Origin: Bacillus timonensis | GTDB taxonomy: Bacteria; Bacillota; Bacilli; Bacillales; Bacillaceae_L | Direction of reading: 5' to 3' | Assembly: GCF_004799755.1 (NCBI RefSeq) | Contig: NZ_SLUB01000020.1 | Coordinates: 1 to 64,000 of the forward strand | DNA: 64,000 nt | In this document: positions 1 to 6,765 of the stretch, piece after piece | How positions within the stretch are numbered: position 1 is the stretch's first letter | How the letters are laid out: each line of letters begins with the position of its first letter | Position numbers and translations under genes: made by a program | The notes under the pieces: model-generated | Seen by the model: only the letters and a program-made list of their open reading frames with translations | Told to the model about the DNA's origin: nothing | Database searches by the model: none

Positions 1-172
<172 letters not shown>

Positions 173-220
173 AGTATTGATTGCTCAATATTTTTAAAAA
201 ATAGAATTAACGTTGACGCT

Positions 221-256
221 TGTATTGTGTTCAGTTTTCAAAGAACTTTTTTGGAT
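221..256 (-). promoter_or_regulatory. rrn leader with boxA-like antitermination element
   Basis: On the minus strand, between promoter P2 and the 16S gene, the sequence reads GTTCTTTGAAAACTGA, which matches the boxA-type leader motif (CTTTGAAAACT) found ahead of Bacillus 16S genes. Nus factors are expected to bind there to prevent early termination of rRNA transcription. The assignment rests on motif and position only. Confidence 0.7.
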
Positions 257-279
257 AATCGCTCAGAGGCGACTTTATT

Positions 280-308
280 AATATAACATGCTGACAAATT
301 GAAGTCAA
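280..308 (-). promoter_or_regulatory. rrn promoter P2 (sigma-A)
   Basis: Minus-strand -35 TTGACT at 303-308 and -10 TATATT at 280-285, separated by exactly 17 bp. The -10 is followed by AATAAAG, so transcription probably starts at the G, as is usual for Bacillus rRNA promoters that respond to GTP level. It lies about 110 nt upstream of the 16S gene. Confidence 0.85.
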
Positions 309-362
309 CATTTTTTTAAAACATTTTTTAAAAATCAATCATCGTCATCGACGACGTTTATT

Positions 363-391
363 AATATATCATCATCTAAAACGAGTGTCAA
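363..391 (-). promoter_or_regulatory. rrn promoter P1 (sigma-A)
   Basis: Minus-strand -35 TTGACA at 386-391 and -10 TATATT at 363-368, again with a 17-bp spacer. The -10 and the following AATAAA are the same as in P2, 83 bp downstream, so the two form the tandem promoter pair typical of Bacillus rrn operons. The DNA just upstream is very AT-rich and could act as an UP element. Confidence 0.85.
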
Positions 392-451
392 TAATCTATT
401 TTATATTATTTAAAGAGGATCATATCGCCTTAATATAATCCTCCACTTCAT

Positions 452-682
452 TCATCCTTTTTTACTATTTACCTTCTTTGAACGAATATACCTGCTACAA
501 TCCGATGGATCGGCAATTCTTTTAAATAAACGAAATAAGATCTGATATCTTTCTTCCATTGCTCTTTTTACGATATGGTCAATCCTTGCATCGCCCACAT
601 CAAATAGGATTTCGTCCATTTCTCTTTTTAGTAGGTACTCTAATTCTTTAACTTCCTTCTGATCAACTAATAATCCAATCAT
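452..682 (-). CDS. Small conserved Bacillaceae protein of unknown function
   Basis: 76 residues, highly charged, with predicted helices; no signal peptide, membrane segment or metal motif. The first 65 residues look well ordered (alternating acidic and basic residues around DARIDHIVKRAMEER) and the tail is lysine-rich. The ATG start has a good ribosome binding site (GAGGTG, 5-nt spacing). It lies between the rrn promoters and pdaB and diverges from pdaB. I recall similar small proteins next to pdaB in other Bacillaceae but cannot name a family. The function is unknown. Confidence 0.75.
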   Translation of the reverse strand: MIGLLVDQKEVKELEYLLKREMDEILFDVGDARIDHIVKRAMEERYQILFRLFKRIADPSDCSRYIRSKKVNSKKG

Positions 683-703
683 AGTTTCACCTCAAGTATA
701 ATG

Positions 704-727
704 TAATTCTAATTATTACCAGAATTA
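704..727. repeat. Small inverted repeat between divergent genes
   Basis: TAATTCT at 704-710 and AGAATTA at 721-727 form 7-bp perfect arms around a 10-nt centre. They lie upstream of both the 76-residue protein gene (minus) and pdaB (plus), so this could be an operator. No known regulator motif is recognised and the DNA here is AT-rich, so chance is possible. Confidence 0.3.
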
Positions 728-762
728 GTTATTTTATGAATCATTTTCCCTTAGAGTTTTAC

Positions 763-790
763 ACATACAAATGCAGTGACAAGCATATTA
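763..790 (+). promoter_or_regulatory. Possible sigma-G promoter of pdaB
   Basis: CATATTA at 784-790 resembles the sigma-F/G -10 element and is identical to the one proposed for gerD. A weak -35 (ACATA, 763-767) lies 16 bp upstream, slightly short of the usual 17-18. B. subtilis pdaB is sigma-G dependent, which favours the call, but the -35 match is poor. Confidence 0.35.
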
Positions 791-826
791 TTTTTACAGA
801 AGATGTATTGGACAAGGAGGATAAAA

Positions 827-1591
827 ATGAATTTTTTCTACATCCTGAGTAGCAAAAGGATTAAACAAGCCTTAATTATTCTTTTCGCTTCCTTATTTAC
901 AGCCAGTATTTTTTATATAGAAAAGGGCAATATTTCTCCTGTTTTTTCAACAGAAAATGGTCCACGGGTGATCTACACAGGAGAAAAGAGCGAAAAGACA
1001 GTTGCACTTACTTTTAATATTAGTTGGGGAGATACAAAGGCACTCCCGATTATCGACACCTTAAAAAAGGAAGGGGTCAAGAATGCAACATTCTTTCTTT
1101 CCGCTTCTTGGGCTGAGCGTCACCCACAGATCGTAGAACGAATTGTGAAGGATGGACATCAAATTGGCGTCAAGGGATATGATTATAAAAACTATACAGA
1201 ATTAGAGGATGCACAGATTAAAAAGGATATTTATAAGGCTCAGGATGCATTTAAAAAAATGGGGGTCAAAACCGTTTCATTCGCTCGAACACCTGACGGA
1301 AATTTCGATTCTAGAGTTGTTAAGGTATTAGACTCTCTTGGATATACCCTTATTCATTGGAGCATAGATTCAAATGATTGGAATAATCCTGGTGTCGCAA
1401 TAATAACTAGCAATGTTTTAGATAAGGTAAAAGGCGGAGATATCATTTTATTCCACGCTTCAGACTCAGCCAAACAAACAGCTGACGCTCTTCCAGGTGT
1501 CTTAAAAGGAATCAAATCAAAAGGTCTCTCATTTGTGACGGTAAGTGATATGCTAAATAACGCTGATGTAAAAAGTGAAGTAGTTGAATAA
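827..1591 (+). CDS. pdaB: Sporulation polysaccharide deacetylase-like protein PdaB
   Basis: 254 residues, the same length as B. subtilis PdaB (YbaN), a carbohydrate esterase 4 (CE4) fold protein needed to maintain spores after late sporulation. The ATG at 827 is chosen over an upstream in-frame start because AAGGAGG lies at 814-820. A basic N-terminus and one hydrophobic segment (about residues 12-30) suggest membrane anchoring, with the NodB domain outside the membrane. The usual metal-binding Asp of motif 1 is Asn64 (TFNISWG), and the HxxxH motif is replaced by a GVKGYDYKNY stretch. The later RTPDG and SIDSNDW motifs remain. Deacetylase activity is therefore uncertain, although degenerate motifs are known in this family. 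It is convergent with kbaA across a shared terminator. Confidence 0.92.
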   Translation: MNFFYILSSKRIKQALIILFASLFTASIFYIEKGNISPVFSTENGPRVIYTGEKSEKTVALTFNISWGDTKALPIIDTLKKEGVKNATFFLSASWAERHPQIVERIVKDGHQIGVKGYDYKNYTELEDAQIKKDIYKAQDAFKKMGVKTVSFARTPDGNFDSRVVKVLDSLGYTLIHWSIDSNDWNNPGVAIITSNVLDKVKGGDIILFHASDSAKQTADALPGVLKGIKSKGLSFVTVSDMLNNADVKSEVVE

Positions 1592-1596
1592 GAAGT

Positions 1597-1627
1597 AAAA
1601 AAGCTGATCCATTGGATCAGCTTTTTT
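1597..1627. terminator. Bidirectional terminator between pdaB and kbaA
   Basis: A 14-bp perfect stem (arms 1597-1610 and 1614-1627) with a 3-nt loop, an A-run on one side and a T-run on the other, serves both convergent genes. It overlaps the last codons of kbaA. Confidence 0.9.
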
Positions 1628-2213
1628 GGTTTGTTATTTTTGGCAGGATTAAAAGTTGATAGGCGTTGCAAATTAATAGTGGATAAATCATTAAATACAA
1701 CCAACTTGTATCATTCACCCGAATTGCAGGCATCCATTCAATCACAGACACAACAAACATAAAGAAAACTGCTGGAATAAACGCCTTGTTATTTGTTTGT
1801 TTACTTTTAAAATATGCAATGATTAATGCAAATACTAACATCAAAATCGGAATCCATACATATGACGAAATGGTTTCGCTCTCTGTTGCAAACACTTTAA
1901 AACGGAAATAAATTAAATCAAAGAAAACAAAAGCAATTAACACAATCTGCGCTGGTGCCCATGCCCCTTTGAATAATCCACGTCCAAAACGGTGTACAGT
2001 CAGATAAGCAAAGAAGCCCATTTGGCTAATAATACTAAAAATAAATCCAGCACCAATAAACCAAAATATGACTAGAAGGATTTCAATGACATCAGCTGCT
2101 AAGAATAATTCTTTATATTCACTCCATTTAACGGCAAATCCAAAAAAGATTGTGCTAATCGCACCTACTAGTAAGGTAGAAAGAAATAACCTTACCCAAT
2201 TTCGACTTTTCAC
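1617..2213 (-). CDS. kbaA: KinB signalling pathway activation protein KbaA
   Basis: 198 residues when started at the GTG at 2213, which has GGGGGA 7 nt upstream and gives exactly the length of B. subtilis KbaA; an upstream in-frame GTG would leave no room for a ribosome binding site. The protein is very hydrophobic, with about six membrane segments and short polar loops. In B. subtilis, KbaA is needed for the KinB arm of the phosphorelay that activates Spo0A, so a role in the decision to sporulate is expected. It lies between pdaB and gerD, the same neighbours as in B. subtilis. The identification rests on sequence resemblance plus synteny. Confidence 0.9.
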   Translation of the reverse strand: MKSRNWVRLFLSTLLVGAISTIFFGFAVKWSEYKELFLAADVIEILLVIFWFIGAGFIFSIISQMGFFAYLTVHRFGRGLFKGAWAPAQIVLIAFVFFDLIYFRFKVFATESETISSYVWIPILMLVFALIIAYFKSKQTNNKAFIPAVFFMFVVSVIEWMPAIRVNDTSWLYLMIYPLLICNAYQLLILPKITNQKS

Positions 2214-2246
2214 GACAAAATCCCCCACTCTGTATATTCAAATATG

Positions 2247-2254
2247 ATTGTACC
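2247..2254 (-). promoter_or_regulatory. Possible extended -10 promoter of kbaA
   Basis: On the minus strand TGG-TACAAT (TACAAT at 2247-2252) gives an extended -10 about 35 nt upstream of the kbaA start. No convincing -35 is visible. Confidence 0.4.
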
Positions 2255-2296
2255 AAAACAGAGGGGATGAATGCCAGTTTCTCACCATGTAATACG

Positions 2297-2326
2297 TGAA
2301 TATTTTCTTACAAAAAAAGCATATTA
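2297..2326 (+). promoter_or_regulatory. Sigma-G-type promoter of gerD
   Basis: TGAATA at 2297-2302, a 17-bp spacer, then CATATTA at 2320-2326: a close match to the forespore sigma-G pattern (GAATA ... CATnnTA). It ends 36 nt before the gerD start. B. subtilis gerD is known to be transcribed in the forespore under sigma-G, which fits. Confidence 0.7.
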
Positions 2327-2361
2327 ACAAGTAAGGATCCCTTATGAAAGGAGCTTTAAGA

Positions 2362-2958
2362 ATGAAAAAAAGGATGTCGCTCCTCCTCATTTTTAGTTTG
2401 TTATTGGCTATTGTGGGGTGCGCCCCAGCAAATGTTGAACAAAATCGAATGGATTATGAAGAAACGAAGAAGATGGTTGTCGATATATTAAAAACAGATG
2501 ATGGTAAAAAAGCGATAGAGGAACTCATGCGGGATGAAAAGTTGAAGCAGCACCTCGTCATGGATCAAGTTGTCGTAAAAGATGCCATCCAGGAAACCCT
2601 TACCTCTGACAATGGGGTTGAATTTTGGAAAAAGACATTCGAGGATACAAAGTTTGTAGAAGAATACGCAAAAAGTATGAAAACGGAGCACGAAAAGCTC
2701 ATTAAAGACTTAATGAAGGATCCGGATTATCAAAAAATGGTGATGGATATCTTAAAAAATCCTGAAATGGAACAACAATTCACAGATGTTGTTAAAAGTC
2801 AGGAATTTAGAAAGCATCTTCAAACAGTTATCAGTGAAACACTTGAGAGTCCGTTATACAAAGCGAAGATTGAAGATATTCTTATAAAAGCTGCAGAAGA
2901 TATGGAAAAACAGGAAAAAGCAAAAAAGGATGAAGGCCAAGGAAGCGGTAATAGCTAA
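2362..2958 (+). CDS. gerD: Spore germination lipoprotein GerD
   Basis: 198 residues from the ATG at 2362 (AAAGGAG at 2347-2353); an earlier in-frame ATG overlaps that site and is not used. A lipoprotein signal peptide ends in the lipobox AIVGC, with Cys20 as the lipidation site. The mature part is charged and helical, with repeated short D/E-K rich segments, and ends in a polar Gly/Ser tail. GerD sits in the inner spore membrane and organises nutrient receptors into the germinosome. It is flanked by kbaA and salA, as in B. subtilis, and preceded by a sigma-G-like promoter. Confidence 0.95.
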   Translation: MKKRMSLLLIFSLLLAIVGCAPANVEQNRMDYEETKKMVVDILKTDDGKKAIEELMRDEKLKQHLVMDQVVVKDAIQETLTSDNGVEFWKKTFEDTKFVEEYAKSMKTEHEKLIKDLMKDPDYQKMVMDILKNPEMEQQFTDVVKSQEFRKHLQTVISETLESPLYKAKIEDILIKAAEDMEKQEKAKKDEGQGSGNS

Positions 2959-2972
2959 TTCATCAATAGATT

Positions 2973-3004
2973 AAAGACCCTCCAAATATTTTGGAGGGTC
3001 TTTT
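2973..3004. terminator. Bidirectional terminator between gerD and salA
   Basis: A GC-rich stem, AGACCCTCCAAA pairing with TTTGGAGGGTCT, with a tiny loop, flanked by A and T runs, lies between two convergent genes and can serve both. Confidence 0.88.
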
Positions 3005-3006
3005 GA

Positions 3007-4056
3007 TTAGATTGCGTCAATGACTCGTTTCGCAATTTCATTATAGATTTTTCCGGTTGGATGATCTTCGTCATAAACAGATGGGGCAAAGTCATCGTCA
3101 TTCCAATCGGGTTGTCCTAATGGAATTTTACCTAATAAAGATGTTTGAAGCTCTTCTGTAAGCTTCTCTCCACCACCCTTACCAAATACATATTCCTTTT
3201 CACCAGTTACCTTGCTTTCAAAATAAGACATATTCTCAATTACACCTAGAATTTCGTGCTCTGTACGAAGTGCCATTGCACCCGCTCTGGCTGCTACAAA
3301 AGCAGCAGTTGGATGTGGTGTTGTGACAATAATTTCTTTACAATGTGGAAGCATCGTATGAACATCTAATGCTACATCGCCTGTACCTGGTGGTAAGTCA
3401 AGAACTAAGTAATCAAGGTCTCCCCATTCAACTTCATTAAAGAAATTATTCAACATTTTTCCAAGCATAGGACCACGCCAGATAACCGGTGAATTGTCTT
3501 CTACAAAGAAGCCCATTGATATCACTTTTACGCCTTTTCTTTCGACAGGAATAATTTTTTCACCTCGAACGACAGGGCGCTTTGTAATTCCCATCATGTC
3601 TGGAACACTGAATCCATAGATATCTGCATCAATGATTCCAACCTTTTTTCCCAGTCTAGCTAATGATATGGCTAAGTTTACAGAAACAGTTGATTTACCA
3701 ACTCCTCCCTTACCACTTGCAACTGCGATAAAGGTCGTTTGATTTACCGGGGATAATAAAGGAGCTGATTCCCCTGCAGTTTCAGTCTTGAATTTCGCTA
3801 GTTCCTCTGGTGATAGGTCAGTAAAGCGAAGACCTACAGACTCTGCTCCCGCTTGTTTTAATGCATTTACAATTGTGGTTTGAAGCTGAAGTTGCTCACC
3901 TGTACCAGTTTTAGATAGGGCAATTTTTACACTTACATGTTTCTTTTCTTCTTTTATTTTAATCTCTTGGACTGCATTCGTCTCTTCAAATGTTCTATGT
4001 AAGAATGGATCTTGCAATTGATGTAATACTTCTCTTACTTGTTGTTCAGTTAACAT
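3007..4056 (-). CDS. salA: Mrp/ApbC-family P-loop ATPase, SalA type
   Basis: 349 residues. An N-terminal DUF59/MIP18-like domain (1-95) is followed by a Mrp ATPase domain with a deviant Walker A (GKGGVGKST, about 115-123) and a DIDxDxYG-type signature (IIDADIYG). Mrp/ApbC iron-sulfur carriers usually have a CxxC in the C-terminal part; here the segment between NMSYF and YVFGKGGG has no cysteine. This matches B. subtilis SalA (YbaL), a regulator that represses scoC and affects exoprotease production, more than an Fe-S carrier. The start is supported by AGGTGG 7 nt upstream. It sits between gerD and cwlD as in B. subtilis. Confidence 0.9.
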   Translation of the reverse strand: MLTEQQVREVLHQLQDPFLHRTFEETNAVQEIKIKEEKKHVSVKIALSKTGTGEQLQLQTTIVNALKQAGAESVGLRFTDLSPEELAKFKTETAGESAPLLSPVNQTTFIAVASGKGGVGKSTVSVNLAISLARLGKKVGIIDADIYGFSVPDMMGITKRPVVRGEKIIPVERKGVKVISMGFFVEDNSPVIWRGPMLGKMLNNFFNEVEWGDLDYLVLDLPPGTGDVALDVHTMLPHCKEIIVTTPHPTAAFVAARAGAMALRTEHEILGVIENMSYFESKVTGEKEYVFGKGGGEKLTEELQTSLLGKIPLGQPDWNDDDFAPSVYDEDHPTGKIYNEIAKRVIDAI

Positions 4057-4098
4057 TAAAACACCACCTAAATTCTGTATTCGGTTTCACTCCTTTCT

Positions 4099-4107
4099 CA
4101 TTATACC
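4099..4107 (-). promoter_or_regulatory. Extended -10 promoter of salA
   Basis: Minus strand TGG-TATAAT, with TATAAT at 4099-4104, lies about 43 nt upstream of the salA ATG. The -35 region has no good match, so recognition would depend on the extended -10. Confidence 0.5.
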
Positions 4108-4162
4108 ATACCTGTCCGAATTTACAGTGTGAGGAGTGTCATAGCATATCAAAAAATACACG

Positions 4163-4191
4163 AAAATACCCACCTCTTATTCAGGTGGGTT
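4163..4191 (-). terminator. Terminator-like hairpin at the end of cwlD
   Basis: ACCCACCT and AGGTGGGT form an 8-bp stem around the cwlD stop codon, followed on the minus strand by ATTTTCG and, a little further, a T6 run. The U tract is broken, so termination may be partial. Confidence 0.55.
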
Positions 4192-4890
4192 TGATTCATT
4201 GGAGAAATATCGGTTGATTCCGGTATAGATGGAGGCTGCGACCTTATCTTGGTAGTCATCTTTTATTAATAGGTTTTTTTCCTCTGGATTTGAAAGGAAC
4301 CCTACTTCTACTAGTGCACCAGGTTTCTTTGCACTTTTTAATAAGTATACACCATTGATCGCTTTTGCTTGTCGTGTTGTATTTCCGAGATTGTTTCGAA
4401 GCTCATCTTGAATAAATTTAGCTACCTCTTCGTTTTCCTTGAAGGTACTAAAGTAAAAGGTTTGCGCCCCTCTCCACCTTGGTGCAGGGATGGCATTTAA
4501 GTGAATACTTATAAATAAATCCGCATCTGATTCATTAATGATTTGAACGCGTTTCTTCAAATCCTCTGTTTTTCGTCGGCTAAGCCCTTTTGTACCGTCC
4601 TCCGCTAAATCTGTATCTTCTTCCCGTAGCATTTGGACAAGCGCACCTTGCTGCTGTAGGTAATCGCGAAGTTTATAGGATATTTCTAGAGCAATGTCCT
4701 TTTCTTGGATGTCACCGCTTTGTGCTCCCCCATCAGGTCCACCATGACCAGGATCTATAATGATAAATTTGCCCGATAAGGGTAAACTCCATGGGTCCCA
4801 CACATCTTTATCCATATATCGATATTGTATAAATATAAATAAAACAACAGTTCCTAAAAGGATACCCGTAATTTTTAATTTCTTATTCAT
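4177..4890 (-). CDS. cwlD: N-acetylmuramoyl-L-alanine amidase CwlD (spore cortex)
   Basis: 237 residues from the second ATG of a tandem ATGATG at 4890, which leaves a 6-nt gap after AGGAGG and equals the B. subtilis CwlD length. An N-terminal membrane anchor (about residues 8-22) precedes an Amidase_3 domain with the zinc/catalytic motifs DPGHGGPDGG, QEKD, SIHLNA and EVGFLSN. CwlD cleaves the peptide side chains that are replaced by muramic-delta-lactam in spore cortex peptidoglycan, working with PdaA. It lies downstream of ybaK with a sigma-E-like promoter between them. Confidence 0.95.
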   Translation of the reverse strand: MNKKLKITGILLGTVVLFIFIQYRYMDKDVWDPWSLPLSGKFIIIDPGHGGPDGGAQSGDIQEKDIALEISYKLRDYLQQQGALVQMLREEDTDLAEDGTKGLSRRKTEDLKKRVQIINESDADLFISIHLNAIPAPRWRGAQTFYFSTFKENEEVAKFIQDELRNNLGNTTRQAKAINGVYLLKSAKKPGALVEVGFLSNPEEKNLLIKDDYQDKVAASIYTGINRYFSNESNPPE

Positions 4891-4918
4891 CATTTCCCTC
4901 CTGCATGTCCCTACATTA

Positions 4919-4948
4919 ACTATATGGGACAAGGAGAGTATATATGAT
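4919..4948 (-). promoter_or_regulatory. Sigma-E-like promoter of cwlD
   Basis: Minus strand ATCATATA at 4941-4948, a 14-bp spacer, then CATATAGT at 4919-4926. This resembles the mother-cell sigma-E pattern (ATA-type -35, CATAcaaT -10). It ends 28 nt before the cwlD start. cwlD is made during sporulation in B. subtilis, which agrees. Confidence 0.5.
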
Positions 4949-4956
4949 TAAAAAAT

Positions 4957-5400
4957 CTAATGCAATTTTAGCCGGTATCTTTTTTCACCCTTTTGAAATC
5001 CTTCTGTCCACCAATACGTCACATAGTACTCACATGAATAGTAAAGAGACTCATTCACAAAACCTTGGTCGCCAATATGGCCCCAGTAGCAGATGAACTC
5101 ATATAACGCATCAATCAGGTTCTTTTCAAATCTATAGCATCGCATTCTCACTTCTTCTACAGATTCACCGTAGTAACCAAATTTGCTATATTTCGCACCT
5201 AACAGGTATGCTTCGATGGCAACATCAATGCATCCTTCTTCAATCGCACTACCCAGTATGGAGCTCATTCTAAAAAAACTGCTAAAGTTATCCGTGACGC
5301 TCTTTTTAAGTTCCTCTAACGAAAGCTCACGAAGCATTTTTCGTTCATACTTGATTTGCTTCTCTTTCCGCTTTTCCTTGAAGGTTGTAATAACGTTCAT
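4957..5400 (-). CDS. ybaK: YbaK family protein (DUF2521)
   Basis: 147 residues, the length of B. subtilis YbaK, and in the same place upstream of cwlD. The N-terminus is strongly basic (KEKRKEKQIKYERK); the C-terminal half is rich in Tyr/Trp/Cys (CYWGHIGDQGF, YYSCEYYVTYWWTEGF). No catalytic motif, signal peptide or membrane segment is recognised. The function is unknown. AAAGGGGG lies about 10 nt before the ATG. This gene marks the right edge of the conserved sporulation block; the accessory region starts beyond it. Confidence 0.88.
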   Translation of the reverse strand: MNVITTFKEKRKEKQIKYERKMLRELSLEELKKSVTDNFSSFFRMSSILGSAIEEGCIDVAIEAYLLGAKYSKFGYYGESVEEVRMRCYRFEKNLIDALYEFICYWGHIGDQGFVNESLYYSCEYYVTYWWTEGFQKGEKRYRLKLH

Positions 5401-5531
5401 ACAATAAGAACCCCCTTTGTCGATAGTTTCCTACTGCATCTTCGTAAACATGCGCCGAACACAAACTACCTCCATTGCCAAATAAAAGTATGTATACATG
5501 AAGGCATGATTTTGCCATTCATCAAAATTAC

Positions 5532-5563
5532 GAAAAAGGCTCTCAATCCGCTGATTGAGAGCC
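5532..5563 (-). terminator. Terminator of the small membrane protein gene
   Basis: On the minus strand, an 11-bp perfect stem (arms 5538-5548 and 5553-5563) with a 4-nt loop is followed directly by TTTTT. It lies 8 nt past the stop of the 76-residue gene. Confidence 0.92.
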
Positions 5564-5570
5564 AACTTCT

Positions 5571-5801
5571 CTATATATCCGATGTCTTTAGGTTTTCTGA
5601 CGTTTTAGGTAATGAATTTTCTTTATGTTTCCCAACTAACCTTGCTACCTGCCAGCCAATGACCATGTTTACGACACCCATAATCAAAAATAATAAGTAA
5701 TCACCAATCGGTTCAGGAAGTAAGAGATCTACGATTAACCACATTCCTGCCGACGAAGCCCCAATGAAAGCACCGAGCACTGATTTTTGGATACGACTCA
5801 T
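5571..5801 (-). CDS. Small two-helix membrane protein, function unknown
   Basis: 76 residues with two predicted membrane helices (about 8-26, containing GAFIGASSAGMWLIV, and 33-54, FLIMGVVNMVIGWQVA) and a polar C-terminal tail. The start has an AAAGGGG/GGTGG purine-rich region upstream, and the gene has its own strong terminator. I do not recognise a family. It lies alone between ybaK and a divergent SDR gene. The clean ORF plus terminator make it a likely real gene. Confidence 0.65.
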   Translation of the reverse strand: MSRIQKSVLGAFIGASSAGMWLIVDLLLPEPIGDYLLFLIMGVVNMVIGWQVARLVGKHKENSLPKTSENLKTSDI

Positions 5802-6043
5802 TTTCCACCCACCCCTTTAAGTTTGTTACAACACCTACATTCATCATATGTGGGTGAATTGCTCGAAATAACTTGAATTTTGGCGGAAGGTTGTCCAATA
5901 TTCACAGCTATCTTGTAAATTCATTTCCTTTAGTTTTTTGATTCTCATCCAAAAGTTGTAGATAAAATTCAAGCTTAGTCCCGAAGAGGAATCTCCTAGT
6001 TGCCGGTATGCTTAATTCATAAAGAAGATAAGGAGAGATTACG

Positions 6044-6763
6044 ATGATGAAGAACAAAGTTGTCATGATTACTGGGGCATCTAAAGGATTAGGAAAAGCA
6101 TTGACACTCGCTTTTGCCAAAAAAGGGGCAAAATTGGCAATCTGTGCAAGGAATGAAGAAAACTTATTAAATATAAAACAGGAAGCTGAAAAATTAGGGG
6201 CAACGGTTCTTGCGGTAACCGCTGATGTTGCAAAGACGAGAGATGTGGAACGGTTTGTGGCTCTAGCTGAAGAGAAATATGGGAAAATTGATATTTTGAT
6301 TAATAACGCCTCCATGTTAGGACCTAGTCCAATGCCTTTATTACTCGATTACCCCGAAGAAGAATTTATGGAGGTCTTAAGGGTAAATGCATTATCTCCG
6401 TTTTTAGTGACAAGAAGAGTTGTTGTTGGGATGCTTCAACGTAATCAAGGCTCCATTATCAATGTTACTTCAGAGGCCGGTCATATTGGTTATGCCGGCT
6501 GGGGGGCATACGGCATATCAAAGTTTGCAGTTGAAGGTCTTACCGAAACATGGGCAGACGAATTAAGTGAGACTGGTGTTCGGATCAATATGGTTGATCC
6601 CGGAGAAATGGATACAGAAATGCACCAATTGGCTGTTCCAGATTGTGAGTACCCTTTAGCCAAACCAGAAGATGTGGTCTATATTTTTTTATACCTTGCT
6701 TCTGATCAAGCTAAAGGGATTAACGGAAAACGATTTTCAGCTCAAGCGCATGAGGAGGTATAA
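6044..6763 (+). CDS. Short-chain dehydrogenase/reductase (SDR)
   Basis: 239 residues of classical SDR architecture: cofactor motif TGASKGLG (10-17), NNAS (87-90), and the catalytic set Ser143, Tyr156 and Lys160 (YxxxK in AYGISK). The motif VDPGEMDT follows. An Arg at residue 36 (CARN) favours NADP(H). AAGGAG precedes tandem ATGs at 6044 and 6047. The substrate cannot be told from sequence. The stop is 2 nt from the start of the next gene, and AGGAGG for that gene lies inside this one, so the two are almost certainly translated from one mRNA. Confidence 0.85.
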   Translation: MMKNKVVMITGASKGLGKALTLAFAKKGAKLAICARNEENLLNIKQEAEKLGATVLAVTADVAKTRDVERFVALAEEKYGKIDILINNASMLGPSPMPLLLDYPEEEFMEVLRVNALSPFLVTRRVVVGMLQRNQGSIINVTSEAGHIGYAGWGAYGISKFAVEGLTETWADELSETGVRINMVDPGEMDTEMHQLAVPDCEYPLAKPEDVVYIFLYLASDQAKGINGKRFSAQAHEEV

Positions 6764-6765
6764 GA

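Noticed and set aside
776-826. Upstream in-frame start of pdaB giving 271 residues
   Set aside because: The AAGGAGG at 814-820 places initiation at 827, which gives the family length of 254.
5356-5700. 114-codon plus-strand frame over the 5' end of ybaK and the small membrane gene
   Set aside because: It is antisense to two better-supported genes, crosses a strong terminator and has no ribosome binding site.
5713-5898. 61-codon minus-strand frame overlapping the small membrane protein gene
   Set aside because: Out of frame with a gene that has a clear terminator; no start signal.
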